A stretch of 64,000 bases of DNA from UBA2767 sp965228625 (lineage in GTDB: Bacteria; Pseudomonadota; Alphaproteobacteria; Rhizobiales; Methyloligellaceae): assembly GCA_965228625.1 (NCBI GenBank), contig OZ245829.1, positions 2,480,001 to 2,544,000 of the forward strand, read 5' to 3'. The translations under genes and the position numbers were made by a program. Shown here piece by piece: positions 54,775 to 63,421 of the stretch. Below the pieces are notes generated by a model. That model did no database searches. It was not told the origin of the DNA and saw nothing but the letters and a program-made list of their open reading frames with translations. Numbering within the stretch: the first letter of the stretch is position 1; every line of letters starts with the position of its first letter.

Positions 54775-55920
54775 CTAATTACTGTTTCCGGTGCTCTTTT
54801 TGAGCGCCATGTCGTCTCGGTGGATGAGTTCGTCGCGACCACGGTAGCCGAGGCGCTCGAGGATATCACGGCTTTTGTGGCCGATGATCAATGCGGCGTC
54901 GCCCTTGGAATAGGCGCTGAGGCCACGGCCGATTTCGACGCCGCTGCTGTCGCGTATGATGACCGCGTCGCCCCGGTCGAAGGTCCCCTCCACCGCCGAG
55001 ACCCCTGCCGGAAGCAGGCTCTTTCCGGCCTTGAGCGCAGCGGCCGCGCCGTCATCTATGACGACAGCCCCGCGCGGCTCCAGGGCGCCGGCAATCCAGC
55101 GCTTGCGTGACGCATCGGGATCGGTCCGCGCAAAGAACCAGGAGCACATTCCGCCGTTCGCCAACCGCGCCAGCGGATTCTCAACCTTGCCGCTTGCGAT
55201 CACCATATGCGTTCCCGCGTCGATGGCGATCTTTGCCGCTTCGATCTTGGTCACCATGCCGCCGCGGGAAAGTTCCGTCCCGGTGTCGCCGGCCATGGCT
55301 TCGATCTCCGGCGTGATATCGCGGATTTCCGGCAACAACTCTGCATGCGCGTCCCGTCCGGGAATGCCGGTGTAGAACCCGTCCACATCGGAGAGGAGCA
55401 CGAGGCAATCGCAGCTCATCATGCTCGCGACCCGTGCTGCCAGCCGGTCGTTGTCGCCGTAGCGTATTTCCGACGTCGCCACCGTGTCGTTTTCGTTGAC
55501 GACGGGAACCGCATTCAGCCGCAGCAGCGTTTCCATGGTCGAACGCGCGTTCAGATATCGCCGCCGTTCCTCGGTGTCCCCCAGCGTCAGCAGAACCTGC
55601 GCCGTGACGATGCCGTGCGCCCTGAAGCACTCCTCATAGGCGTGCGCGAGATCGACCTGTCCGACGGATGCGGCGGCCTGGCTGTCTTCGAGTTTCAGGG
55701 CGCCGCGCGGAAGGCCGAGCGCCTTGCGGCCAAGGGCGATGGCGCCCGAGGAGACGATGATCACTTGCTTGCCCGCCTGCTTGATCGCCGCGACATCGTC
55801 CGCCAGCGACGCCAGCCATTCGCGTTTCAGCTCGCCCGAGCTTGTGTCGGCAAGAAGCGACGACCCGATCTTGATGACCAGCCGTTCGGCATCGCCCCAC
55901 TCTTCTCTTACGGCCGCCAT
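54775..55920 (-). CDS. proB: Glutamate 5-kinase
   Basis: First enzyme of proline synthesis, 381 residues: an amino-acid-kinase domain (about 12-265; VIKIGSSLLAD, IIVSSGAIALGRKAL, VPVVNENDTVATSEI, GDNDRLAARVA, GTELSRGGMVTKIEAA) and a C-terminal PUA domain (about 285-375). Its start lies 13 bp inside obgE, and it ends 4 bp before proA. Normally feedback-inhibited by proline through the kinase domain. Confidence 0.96.
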   Translation of the reverse strand: MAAVREEWGDAERLVIKIGSSLLADTSSGELKREWLASLADDVAAIKQAGKQVIIVSSGAIALGRKALGLPRGALKLEDSQAAASVGQVDLAHAYEECFRAHGIVTAQVLLTLGDTEERRRYLNARSTMETLLRLNAVPVVNENDTVATSEIRYGDNDRLAARVASMMSCDCLVLLSDVDGFYTGIPGRDAHAELLPEIRDITPEIEAMAGDTGTELSRGGMVTKIEAAKIAIDAGTHMVIASGKVENPLARLANGGMCSWFFARTDPDASRKRWIAGALEPRGAVVIDDGAAAALKAGKSLLPAGVSAVEGTFDRGDAVIIRDSSGVEIGRGLSAYSKGDAALIIGHKSRDILERLGYRGRDELIHRDDMALKKSTGNSN

Positions 55921-56954
55921 TGTGCTTCCTGTTGCAGGGCGTTTTCAGCTCCCCGCTCGTCAAGACGGCCTTCCTCGATGGCCTCGGCCAGTTTGAAGAG
56001 CATGTCCTTGATGCCGAGACCCGAGACGGCGGAAATCCGCGCTGCGTCGACACCATGCGCGCGGCGAAGCTCTTCGGCACGTTCCGCCGCGTACTCCTCG
56101 GAGACCGCGTCACACTTCGTCAGCGCGACCAGCTCCGTCTTCGTCGCCAGATCCGCACCATAGGCCGCGAGCTCATCGCGTATGGTCCGGTAGTCGCGCA
56201 CCACGTCTTCACTCGTCACGTCGATGAGATGGAGCAAGGCGCGGCAGCGCTCCACATGCCCCAGGAACCGGTCGCCGATACCGGCGCCTTCGTGCGCGCC
56301 CTCAATGAGGCCGGGAATATCGGCCAGCACGAAATCCACGTCACCCGCACGAACCACGCCGAGATTGGGATGAAGCGTGGTGAAGGGGTAGTCGGCGATC
56401 TTCGGTTTGGCGGCGGAAACCGCGGCCAGGAAAGTCGACTTGCCGGCATTCGGGAGCCCGATCAGGCCGGCATCGGCGATCAGCTTGAGCCGCAGCCAGA
56501 CTTCGGTTTCCTCTCCCGGTTCACCCGGATTGGTGCGGCGCGGCGCCCGGTTCGTCGACGATTTGAAATGCGCATTGCCGAATCCGCCATTGCCGCCCCG
56601 GGCCAGCACAAGACGCTGCCCCGGCTCGGTCAGGTCTCCAAGCAGGGTCTCGTTGTCCGCCGCGTAAATCTGGGTTCCGGGAGGAACATGCAGGACCTTG
56701 TCCTTGCCGCCGGCGCCGGACCGGTTCTTGCCCATCCCATCCCCGCCACGCTCGGCCTTGTAGTGCTGCTGGTAGCGGAAATCGATCAGCGTATTGAGGT
56801 TCGCGACGCACTCGGCCACGACGTCGCCGCCGCGGCCGCCGTCACCGCCGTCAGGCCCGCCGAACTCGACATACTTCTCGCGCCGGAAGCTCAAACAGCC
56901 ATTGCCGCCGGCTCCCGACTGGATGTAGGCGCGTGCCTGGTCGAGAAATTTCAT
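55908..56954 (-). CDS. obgE: Obg family GTPase (ribosome assembly/stress)
   Basis: GTPase that assists 50S assembly and stress responses, 348 residues. The glycine-rich Obg domain (1-160, AYIQSGAGGNGCLSFRRE, GGPDGGDGGRGGDVV) is followed by the G domain with P-loop GLPNAGKSTFLAAV, switch DIPGLIEGAHEGAGIGD and the NKxD-type LTKCD. No extended C-terminal tail. Its end overlaps proB by 13 bp; the GNAT gene lies 98 bp upstream. Confidence 0.96.
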   Translation of the reverse strand: MKFLDQARAYIQSGAGGNGCLSFRREKYVEFGGPDGGDGGRGGDVVAECVANLNTLIDFRYQQHYKAERGGDGMGKNRSGAGGKDKVLHVPPGTQIYAADNETLLGDLTEPGQRLVLARGGNGGFGNAHFKSSTNRAPRRTNPGEPGEETEVWLRLKLIADAGLIGLPNAGKSTFLAAVSAAKPKIADYPFTTLHPNLGVVRAGDVDFVLADIPGLIEGAHEGAGIGDRFLGHVERCRALLHLIDVTSEDVVRDYRTIRDELAAYGADLATKTELVALTKCDAVSEEYAAERAEELRRAHGVDAARISAVSGLGIKDMLFKLAEAIEEGRLDERGAENALQQEAQWRP

Positions 56955-57052
56955 GGGCCTGATCTCGTTCCGTCACACATTCGCGTAGCTGCGGGTCTAT
57001 CGGCGCGGCGCGAGCCGTGCAAGCCGCGTCGCGCCGTTTGGTGAAGGGCGGG

Positions 57053-57652
57053 CTATGCCGCCCCCCATTGTTTGAGACTTTCCCAGACCGATCGCTCAAG
57101 GACGAATTCGTCGACCGGAACCGGTCCGCCATAAGAGCGACCCATGCTCATGCCGGTCCCGACGAGCTGGAAACCACATTTTATGAGCACGCGGCGCGAG
57201 GCTTCGTTGACAACACGGCAGCGGCTGCACAGAAGCACAGCGTCGGTGTTTGCGAACGCATGGTCGATGACCGCGCGAGCCGCCTCCGTTGCATATCCGT
57301 TGCCCCAGAAAGGCTCGCCGATCCAGTAGCCGATTTCGTATTCGCCGGTGTCGCCGATGCCGAAGCCGGTTGCCCCCACCAGCGCTGCGTCGCTTTTCCG
57401 CGCGATCAGGAATGCGCGCTCCTTGGACGCGGACAAGGAGCCGATCCAGCGCATGGCATCCTCGACGCGATAAGGATGCGGCATGCGGCGCGTCTGCTCG
57501 GCAATCCTGCGGTTGTTGGCGATCTGCGCCAGGGGTTCCGCATCGTCGACATGCGGCGGCCTTAACACCAATTGGGCCGTCGTCAGGAGACAACCGCCCT
57601 CGGGCCGTATCCCCCTCTTGAACATTTCGATATCGTCTGCTTCCTCATCCAT
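57053..57652 (-). CDS. GNAT-family N-acetyltransferase (RimJ/RimL-like)
   Basis: Acetyl-CoA-dependent transferase of 199 residues. LVLRPPHVDDAEPLAQIANN at the N-terminus and YEIGYWIGEPFWGNGYATEAARAVIDHAF with the pyrophosphate loop are RimJ/RimL-like. ATG 57652 follows GGAGAGG; an ATG nine codons later is an alternative. A gene of this kind commonly sits between rpmA and obgE in alphaproteobacteria. A strong terminator ends just 15 bp before its start. The target is unknown; protein N-termini or small amines are possible. Confidence 0.88.
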   Translation of the reverse strand: MDEEADDIEMFKRGIRPEGGCLLTTAQLVLRPPHVDDAEPLAQIANNRRIAEQTRRMPHPYRVEDAMRWIGSLSASKERAFLIARKSDAALVGATGFGIGDTGEYEIGYWIGEPFWGNGYATEAARAVIDHAFANTDAVLLCSRCRVVNEASRRVLIKCGFQLVGTGMSMGRSYGGPVPVDEFVLERSVWESLKQWGAA

Positions 57653-57667
57653 CGGTCCTCTCCGGTC

Positions 57668-57701
57668 AAAAGAAAAAGGGAAGATGGCGCTCCATCTCCC
57701 C
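57668..57701 (-). terminator. Rho-independent terminator of rplU-rpmA
   Basis: On the minus strand GGGGAGATGG-AGCG-CCATCTTCCC forms a strong stem (57678-57701) directly followed by TTTTTCTTTT (57668-57677). Outer bases extend the pairing (GGTCAAAAGAA with TTCTTTTGACC, 57664-57712), so it could work in both directions. It starts 64 bp after the rpmA stop. Confidence 0.85.
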
Positions 57702-57764
57702 TTCTTTTGACCTTCGAGATCCCCGGTTCGACGAAGCGCCGGCGGATCCCTTTGCGAACCGCCG

Positions 57765-58028
57765 CTATTTTGCGGCCATCGGGTCCACCGAAACGTAAAC
57801 GCGCCCTTTGGCCCTGGTACGGAAACTCACATTGCCCTCGCGCATCGCGAAGATCGTGTGGTCCTTGCCCATGCCGACGCCTTCGCCGGGATGCCACTTG
57901 GTCCCGCGCTGGCGCACGATGATGTTTCCGGGGATCACGCGCTCACCGCCAAACTTCTTGACGCCGAGCCGCCGTCCGGCTGAATCGCGTCCGTTGCGTG
58001 ATGATCCGCCTGCCTTTTTGTGAGCCAT
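57765..58028 (-). CDS. rpmA: 50S ribosomal protein L27
   Basis: Ribosomal protein at the peptidyl transferase centre, 87 residues, standard length. AHKKAGGSSRNGRDSAGRRLG and GTKWHPGEGVGMGKDHTIFA are invariant. It follows rplU by 43 bp and is ended by the terminator at 57668-57701. No Firmicute-type N-terminal cleavage extension. Confidence 0.98.
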   Translation of the reverse strand: MAHKKAGGSSRNGRDSAGRRLGVKKFGGERVIPGNIIVRQRGTKWHPGEGVGMGKDHTIFAMREGNVSFRTRAKGRVYVSVDPMAAK

Positions 58029-58071
58029 GATTCAATCCTCTGTCCGCCACCTCATACACGAGTGCGAGCGG

Positions 58072-58677
58072 TTAGTCTTCCTTTGATTTCGCGGGAGGCT
58101 TTTTTGCCGCCGGTTTCTTTGCCGCGGGCTTTTTCGCCGCCGCAGTCTTCGGTGCCGCCTTCTTGGCCGGCGCCTTGGGCTTGGCAGCGGGTTTCGCCTC
58201 AGCCTTGACGTCCGCTTTCTTGGCGGCGGGCTTGGGCTCCGCCTTTTTCGCTGCCGGCTTCTTCGCCGCGGGTTTCGTCTCTTCCGCCTTCTTGGCTTCG
58301 GCCTTCTTCGGTTCGGCCTTCTTGCCGGGCGCCGGTTTCGCGGCCGCCTTTGAGGGTTTCTTGCCGCCGGTCAGAATCTCGGTGATCCGGACAGCCGTCA
58401 GATGCTGACGATGCCCCTTCTTGCGACGGTAGTTTTTGCGCCGCTTCTTCTTGAAGACGATGATCTTGTCGCCGCGCTTCTGCTCGACGACCTGCGCCGC
58501 CACGCTGGCACCATCGATCGCCGGTGTGCCGACCTGCGCGGCGCCATCACCGCCAAGCATCAGAACTTCACTGAACTGGATGATCTCGCCGGCGTCGCCA
58601 GAGATCTTCTCGACCTCGATGACGTCATCCGGAGCAACGCGGTATTGCTTTCCGCCGGTACGGATAACTGCGTACAT
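58072..58677 (-). CDS. rplU: 50S ribosomal protein L21 with long Ala/Lys/Pro-rich C-terminal tail
   Basis: From ATG 58677 (MYAVIRTGGKQYRVAPDD) the first 103 or so residues are ordinary L21, up to YRRKKGHRQHLTAVRITEIL. A tail of about 95 residues follows, built of repeated KKPAA, KKAEPK and KPAAK units, resembling histone H1-like tails. Standard L21 is about 103 residues, so the length is doubled. The tail is in frame with no stop and has codon use like the rest. Some alphaproteobacterial L21 proteins carry such tails; their role is unknown. First gene of rplU-rpmA. Confidence 0.95.
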   Translation of the reverse strand: MYAVIRTGGKQYRVAPDDVIEVEKISGDAGEIIQFSEVLMLGGDGAAQVGTPAIDGASVAAQVVEQKRGDKIIVFKKKRRKNYRRKKGHRQHLTAVRITEILTGGKKPSKAAAKPAPGKKAEPKKAEAKKAEETKPAAKKPAAKKAEPKPAAKKADVKAEAKPAAKPKAPAKKAAPKTAAAKKPAAKKPAAKKPPAKSKED

Positions 58678-58821
58678 GTCGTTCGTCCTTCTTGATCCGC
58701 GCCCTGCGGCGCCGCGCTCAGTGGCGCGGACTTGCTCGTTTGCGAGGGCCGTTCCTGACGGCCTGCCCCGGGCAGCGACTTGATCTGCGCAAACCATGAA
58801 ATCTGCGCATTTCGACGGCGC

Positions 58822-58849
58822 ACTATACGTATCCGGACCGCCAAGTCAA
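58822..58849 (-). promoter_or_regulatory. Sigma-70-type promoter of rplU-rpmA
   Basis: On the minus strand TTGACT (58844-58849), a 16-bp spacer and TATAGT (58822-58827); each hexamer differs at one base from TTGACA and TATAAT. Transcription would start near 58815, giving a leader of about 138 bases before rplU. Confidence 0.75.
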
Positions 58850-59327
58850 TTTGGACTTGCGGCGCGTTCAAACGTAACAAGCCGTGATCCTGATCGCCGA
58901 GATGAGGTGGCAGGACACCTCACGATACACCCAAAGGTAGCCATGGGCGCCGTCACCCGCCCCGGTTGCACAAAATCACCGCAATTGGGACAGCTACAAG
59001 CCCAAATTCCGTCACGAGTCATGGTTAATTTACTCTTTGTGCAGACTACGGAGGTGCAGGACCGATTGTGTGACGACGCTTGTCTATGAGGGAAAAAAAA
59101 ATGGTCACCATCGATCCGCTTAACCATCTAAGACATCGAGGATTTTGCAGCGGCCCGCCTGCCTCGGGCACTAGACCGCGGGACTAGGAAATCGTCCTGC
59201 GCGGTCTCGCATGATCTTTTGATCGGCCGTTCCGCTTCCACGGCACGCTTTCCGAACTCCATCTGAAACCGCTGGCCCGGTCCGGCCGCAGATCGCTCAC
59301 TCATTGACTTGATGCCGTCAAGTCGTA

Positions 59328-59353
59328 TCGCGAAAAGCTCGAGCTTTTCGCGA
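59328..59353. promoter_or_regulatory. 26-bp perfect palindrome upstream of the cytochrome gene
   Basis: Half-site TCGCGAAAAGCTC is followed directly by its exact reverse complement, with no spacer. It ends 104 bp before the multiheme cytochrome start. There is no T-run and no gene ending nearby, so an operator is more likely than a terminator. The binding protein is unknown. Confidence 0.5.
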
Positions 59354-59457
59354 AACGGAACTGCTTTGCCTGCTGCCGGATCGGCAAACGGGCAAACCGC
59401 CTACAACAAGACCGGACGCCAGAGAACAACGTCCTGAAGACCGACACGGGGGCTAAC

Positions 59458-61632
59458 ATGACACAGTTAATCCGCACTCTGATCATCTCTTTTCTTCTCG
59501 TTGTCGGCGTAGGACTGACGTATGGCGGGCTTTTCGATGAGCCGTTCGGCGCGCGGGCCGGCATAGACCCCACAGCCCCGTCCGATCACTTCCCGCTGGC
59601 CGCAAGCCCCGAGCGGATTTCAGAACGGCTGGAGACCTATCTCGCCGCGACGGCCGCGAGGAAACGTCTGAAGCCGGTCCGGCTGGCGCAGGCCACAGCG
59701 CTCGTTCAACCCGGCCAGACCGATGATCTCCTGCGTGAGGCGGACCGCGTGCTCGGTCCGGAGGGAAGCGAAAAACAAAAGAAAAAGGACAAGCCGAAGA
59801 AATACGACCAGTCGACCCCACCGAAAACAACCGAGGGTTCCGACGGCGAGAAACCGGCTTCGGCCGACGAGCAGCATCTGGCGCTGTTCGTCGAGAACCG
59901 TTATCCGGCGGCGGCCACGTGCGGCATCTGCCATCCCAAGCACTACAAGGAATGGTCGGTGTCTCAGCATGCTTATGCGCAGCTCAGCCCGATCTATCTC
60001 TCGCTCAACAACAAGATCAACCAGCTCAGCAACGGTTCGAACGGTGATTTCTGCCTGCGTTGCCACAACCCGGTGGGCGCCAATCTCGGCGAAAGCACGT
60101 TTGAATCGAACCTCGACCGCCACCCGACCTCGCGCGAAGGCATCACCTGCGTCGTCTGCCACCGCATCAACAAGAACTACAACAAGGTCAGCGGGCGACT
60201 GGCGCTGGTCGAAGGCGGGCTGACCGAGCCCGTGTTCGGCCCCGAAGGCAATGCCGGCGTCAAGGAGACGCTGGAACAGCCTGAGAAATTCCGCGTCGTG
60301 ACCGACCCGAAGGAGCCGGGCCGCAAGATCCACAACGAAGCCAAGGTATTCGATCCGATCAAGTCCTCGACCTTCTGTGGAAGCTGCCACGACGTGACCC
60401 TGTTCAACGGGTTCCGGCTCGAGGAAGCCTTCAGCGAATACCGCGTGTCGCCCGCGGCCAAGAGAGGCGAGACCTGTCAGGACTGCCACATGGGCAAGAT
60501 CCAGGGCAAGGTGTCCGGGTATGAGGAAGGCCCCGCCGCCGTGGTCGGCGACGTACCGACCAAGACGCGGAAGATCACCAACCATCTGTTCTCGGGCCCC
60601 GACTATCCGGTCATTCATCCCGGCCTGTTCCCGCACAACCAGAAGGCCTCCGCGTTCAAGACCATGCGCGAGTGGCTGCAGTTCAAGCACGAGGAAGGCT
60701 GGGGAACAGATGAGTTCGAGTCCAAGGTTCCGGCCAATTACAAGTTCCCGAAAGCCTGGGAGTCCGTCGACGACCGTTATGACGCCCGGGAAATCCTCAA
60801 CGAGCAGTTCGAGCTGCTGGAGTATGCCAAGCGTAAGCGCCTGGAGGTCCTCAAGAACGGCTTCGTTCTCAGCGACGTGCTCATCGACCGTGCGGATGAA
60901 AACGGGCTCGCCTTCCGCGTGCGCGTCCGCAACGGAACCGACGGCCACAACGTGCCGACCGGATTCACCGGCGAGCGCCTGGTCTGGCTCGACGTGACGG
61001 TCAAGGATCGCGACGGCAACACCGTTTTCCGGTCCGGCGACAGGGACCCGAATGGCGATGTCCGTGACGGGCACTCATCCTACGTGCATGCGGGCAAGGT
61101 GAAACTCGACCCGTATCTCTTCAGCCTGCAGTCCATCTTCGTTACCCAGAACGGACGCGGCGGCGAGATCGAGCATGTGATCCCGATCCCGTTCCCGACG
61201 TTTGCCCTGCCGAGGGTGCTGCCGTCGACTACGTCCCTGGTGTTCACCGGCGAGCCGGCAACCGAGCGCAATCACAAGAAGGGCATCGAACCCAACGGCG
61301 AGCGCTGGGCCAAGTACAAGGTCGAGGCAAACCAGCTTACGGGCAAAGGTCCCTACAAGGCGACGATCAAGCTCAAGGCACAGGCGGTGCCCATCAACCT
61401 GATCACCGCCATTCAGGACGTTGGCTTCGACTTCGGCATGACGCCGGGCGAGGTCGGACGGGCGGTCATCGCCGGCACGCAGGTCCTGTGGGAGCGCGAA
61501 GTGACACTTGCGGCCGACGCGACCTCCAAGCGCCGCCGCGGGAATTCACAATCGGCCCCGGCGCTGTTCTCGCCGCCCCGAAGCTTCACGCCCGATCCAA
61601 GCCTGCCATGGGCGAAGGAACAGACCAGGTGA
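59458..61632 (+). CDS. Pentaheme c-type cytochrome (cytochrome c554-like)
   Basis: Exported electron-transfer protein of 724 residues. An N-terminal hydrophobic segment (4-24, LIRTLIISFLLVVGVGLTYG) is a signal or anchor. A Lys-rich linker (about 100-125) precedes five CxxCH heme sites: CGICH 155, CLRCH 199, CVVCH 231, CGSCH 307 and CQDCH 340. The first cluster (CGICHPKHYKEWSVSQHAYA) is the cytochrome c554/c' pattern. The C-terminal 350 residues have no hemes, are probably beta-rich, and include DGHNVPTGFTGERLVWLDV. A barrel protein and a flavin reductase follow. The partner and substrate are unknown. Confidence 0.88.
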   Translation: MTQLIRTLIISFLLVVGVGLTYGGLFDEPFGARAGIDPTAPSDHFPLAASPERISERLETYLAATAARKRLKPVRLAQATALVQPGQTDDLLREADRVLGPEGSEKQKKKDKPKKYDQSTPPKTTEGSDGEKPASADEQHLALFVENRYPAAATCGICHPKHYKEWSVSQHAYAQLSPIYLSLNNKINQLSNGSNGDFCLRCHNPVGANLGESTFESNLDRHPTSREGITCVVCHRINKNYNKVSGRLALVEGGLTEPVFGPEGNAGVKETLEQPEKFRVVTDPKEPGRKIHNEAKVFDPIKSSTFCGSCHDVTLFNGFRLEEAFSEYRVSPAAKRGETCQDCHMGKIQGKVSGYEEGPAAVVGDVPTKTRKITNHLFSGPDYPVIHPGLFPHNQKASAFKTMREWLQFKHEEGWGTDEFESKVPANYKFPKAWESVDDRYDAREILNEQFELLEYAKRKRLEVLKNGFVLSDVLIDRADENGLAFRVRVRNGTDGHNVPTGFTGERLVWLDVTVKDRDGNTVFRSGDRDPNGDVRDGHSSYVHAGKVKLDPYLFSLQSIFVTQNGRGGEIEHVIPIPFPTFALPRVLPSTTSLVFTGEPATERNHKKGIEPNGERWAKYKVEANQLTGKGPYKATIKLKAQAVPINLITAIQDVGFDFGMTPGEVGRAVIAGTQVLWEREVTLAADATSKRRRGNSQSAPALFSPPRSFTPDPSLPWAKEQTR

Positions 61633-61733
61633 CGGCATATCCCGAAAGGTGACCATCACGAACCACGACCCCGAGAAGTGCTGTCGGCAGCGGCGCACCA
61701 AAAACAACAAGACGAGATTCAACAGGAACGTCA

Positions 61734-63377
61734 ATGCAGGTTTGCACGTATAACCGAAAGTTCTGGCACGGCACCGCCGTTGCTGCGGTAACGCTCGGCC
61801 TCGGCGTCGCCGATCTGGCCACATCATTTGCGGCCGAGTCGTCGGCGAAGCCGCTGCCCTGGCAGGTCGCGACCGCCAGCAAGTCGGACAAGTTGAAGCC
61901 GAAGGACTACATGGCGGGTCCGGCGCCGAAAAGTGCGATGGCCGCTCCGAAAACGCAGCAGGACCCCTACGGCGATGCGGGCACGGACCGGAAATGGTAC
62001 AGCGCCTTCTGGCCGCTCGGCGACCGGGTCGAGGTCAAGGCGCTGAAGGACGAATATGTTCCCTTCCAGACCGAGACAACCGATCCGAAGTCGGTCGGGC
62101 GCCTGCCGGACCGGCCGAAGCTCGCCGTCGAACTCGGCAACGGCTTCCTCGACACCGGCAACCTGCATCCGGGCTTCGAGGTTCCATTCATCGGCGCCGT
62201 GTGGCAGCCACGGCTGTGGGCCTACGCGATCAATCGCACCGCATTTCAAAGCTTCAAGGACGGCCGGTCCGGAAATCCGCGGGAGACGGAGATCGCCAAC
62301 AGGCTCGACGTCTTCGTCAACCTGCAGCTCACCGGAACCGAGAAGATCCTGCTGGGCATCCGCCCGACCGACAACAACCGGCCCGATGAGTTCACCCGCT
62401 ACACCTTCGATGGCCGCGACGAAGGCTTCAACAAGGAATTCGGCTTCAATATCGAGACCCTGTTCTTCGAAGGCGATCTTGGAAGCGTGTTTCCGGTGCT
62501 CGACAAGAAGGGTTCACGTCCGATCGATCTCGGTTTCACCGTCGGCCGGCAGCCGATCGTCTTCCAGGAAGGCATCCTGATCAACGACACGATCGACGCG
62601 GTCGGCTTCATTCGCAACAACATCGTCTTTCCCGGCACATCCAACCTCCGGGTTTCGGGAATGTGGGGCTGGAACCGCCTCGACCGCAATGATTTCGACC
62701 GGCGGCGCGACGAAGCCGACATGTTCGGCCTGTTCGTCGCCGCCGATACGCACCTGAGCACGTTCAACTACGATCTGATCTACGTGAACGACGAAGGCGA
62801 TGGCGACGGCCTGTATTTCGGGTTTGCCGCAATCCAGCGCCTGCCGCATTGGGGCGGCATCAGCACGGCGTTTCGTGTGAATACCTCCATCGCGCTCGAG
62901 GACGAGATCGAAGGCAACGTCGTCGGAACCGGCACGCTGCTGACCAGCGAAATCTCCAAGACCGTCAAGCAATCGGACGACATCGTCTATTTCAACTCGT
63001 TCCTCGGCCTCGGAAACTTCACGCAGGCGGGACGCGAGGCGGTCAACGGCGGCCCGCTCGCGAATACGGGCATTCTCTTCGCGTCGCCGAACCTGAGCAC
63101 CTACCTGGCGGAGCTCGACCCGTTCACGACCGACAGCGTGATCGGCGGCGCCGTCGGATATCAGGCGTTCTGGGACAACAAGCGGCGCAATCTCATTCTC
63201 GAGGTTGCCGGACGCCATGACCTGAGCGGCGACGGGTTCGACAGCCTGGGCCTCGGCGCCCAGCTCCAGCAGGCCGTGGGACAGCACGTTCAGCTTCAGT
63301 TCGAAACTTTCTACGCCTTCAACGAAGGCCGCGACGATGGATACGGCGCGCGCGCAGAGATTCAGATTGTCTATTGA
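61734..63377 (+). CDS. Predicted outer-membrane beta-barrel protein, unknown family
   Basis: Protein of 547 residues with a signal peptide (about 1-34, GTAVAAVTLGLGVADLATSFA). The rest has alternating polar/hydrophobic strands with Trp/Tyr/Phe belts, few cysteines, and ends in ARAEIQIVY with a terminal aromatic residue, the usual BAM recognition signal. Segments such as LAVELGNGFLDTGNLHPGFEV, LDLGFTVGRQPIVFQ-like strands and LRVSGMWGWNRLDRND recall alginate-export or porin-like barrels, but I cannot name the family. ATG 61734 follows AGGAACG. It lies 101 bp after the pentaheme cytochrome and is probably co-transcribed. Confidence 0.75.
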   Translation: MQVCTYNRKFWHGTAVAAVTLGLGVADLATSFAAESSAKPLPWQVATASKSDKLKPKDYMAGPAPKSAMAAPKTQQDPYGDAGTDRKWYSAFWPLGDRVEVKALKDEYVPFQTETTDPKSVGRLPDRPKLAVELGNGFLDTGNLHPGFEVPFIGAVWQPRLWAYAINRTAFQSFKDGRSGNPRETEIANRLDVFVNLQLTGTEKILLGIRPTDNNRPDEFTRYTFDGRDEGFNKEFGFNIETLFFEGDLGSVFPVLDKKGSRPIDLGFTVGRQPIVFQEGILINDTIDAVGFIRNNIVFPGTSNLRVSGMWGWNRLDRNDFDRRRDEADMFGLFVAADTHLSTFNYDLIYVNDEGDGDGLYFGFAAIQRLPHWGGISTAFRVNTSIALEDEIEGNVVGTGTLLTSEISKTVKQSDDIVYFNSFLGLGNFTQAGREAVNGGPLANTGILFASPNLSTYLAELDPFTTDSVIGGAVGYQAFWDNKRRNLILEVAGRHDLSGDGFDSLGLGAQLQQAVGQHVQLQFETFYAFNEGRDDGYGARAEIQIVY

Positions 63378-63399
63378 GATCGCGGGGGCACCCGCGATC
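63378..63399 (+). other. Intercistronic hairpin after the barrel gene
   Basis: GATCGCGGG-GGCA-CCCGCGATC is a perfect 9-bp stem starting on the base after the stop codon. No T-run follows, and the next gene starts 22 bp later. It more likely protects the upstream mRNA or lowers read-through than terminates. Confidence 0.55.
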
Positions 63400-63421
63400 C
63401 GTCTGGTGCAGGAGACGAGAA

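Larger units (their letters stand above)
58678..59457. other. 780-bp gene-free region between rplU and the multiheme cytochrome gene
   Basis: No convincing coding frame. It holds the rplU promoter (58822-58849) and its leader of about 138 bases, a run of nine A at 59092-59100, two TTAACCAT octamers (59021-59028 on the minus strand, 59120-59127 on the plus strand), and a 26-bp perfect palindrome (59328-59353). A small RNA could be hidden here, but I see no direct sign of one. Confidence 0.6.

Noticed and set aside
58372..58677. Frameshift in rplU causing the long tail
   Set aside because: The L21 domain is complete and the tail continues in the same frame with regular repeats up to its own stop, so there is no sign of a shifted frame.
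59620..61074. 484-codon open frame on the minus strand
   Set aside because: Antisense to the pentaheme cytochrome; no recognisable motif and no ribosome-binding site of note.
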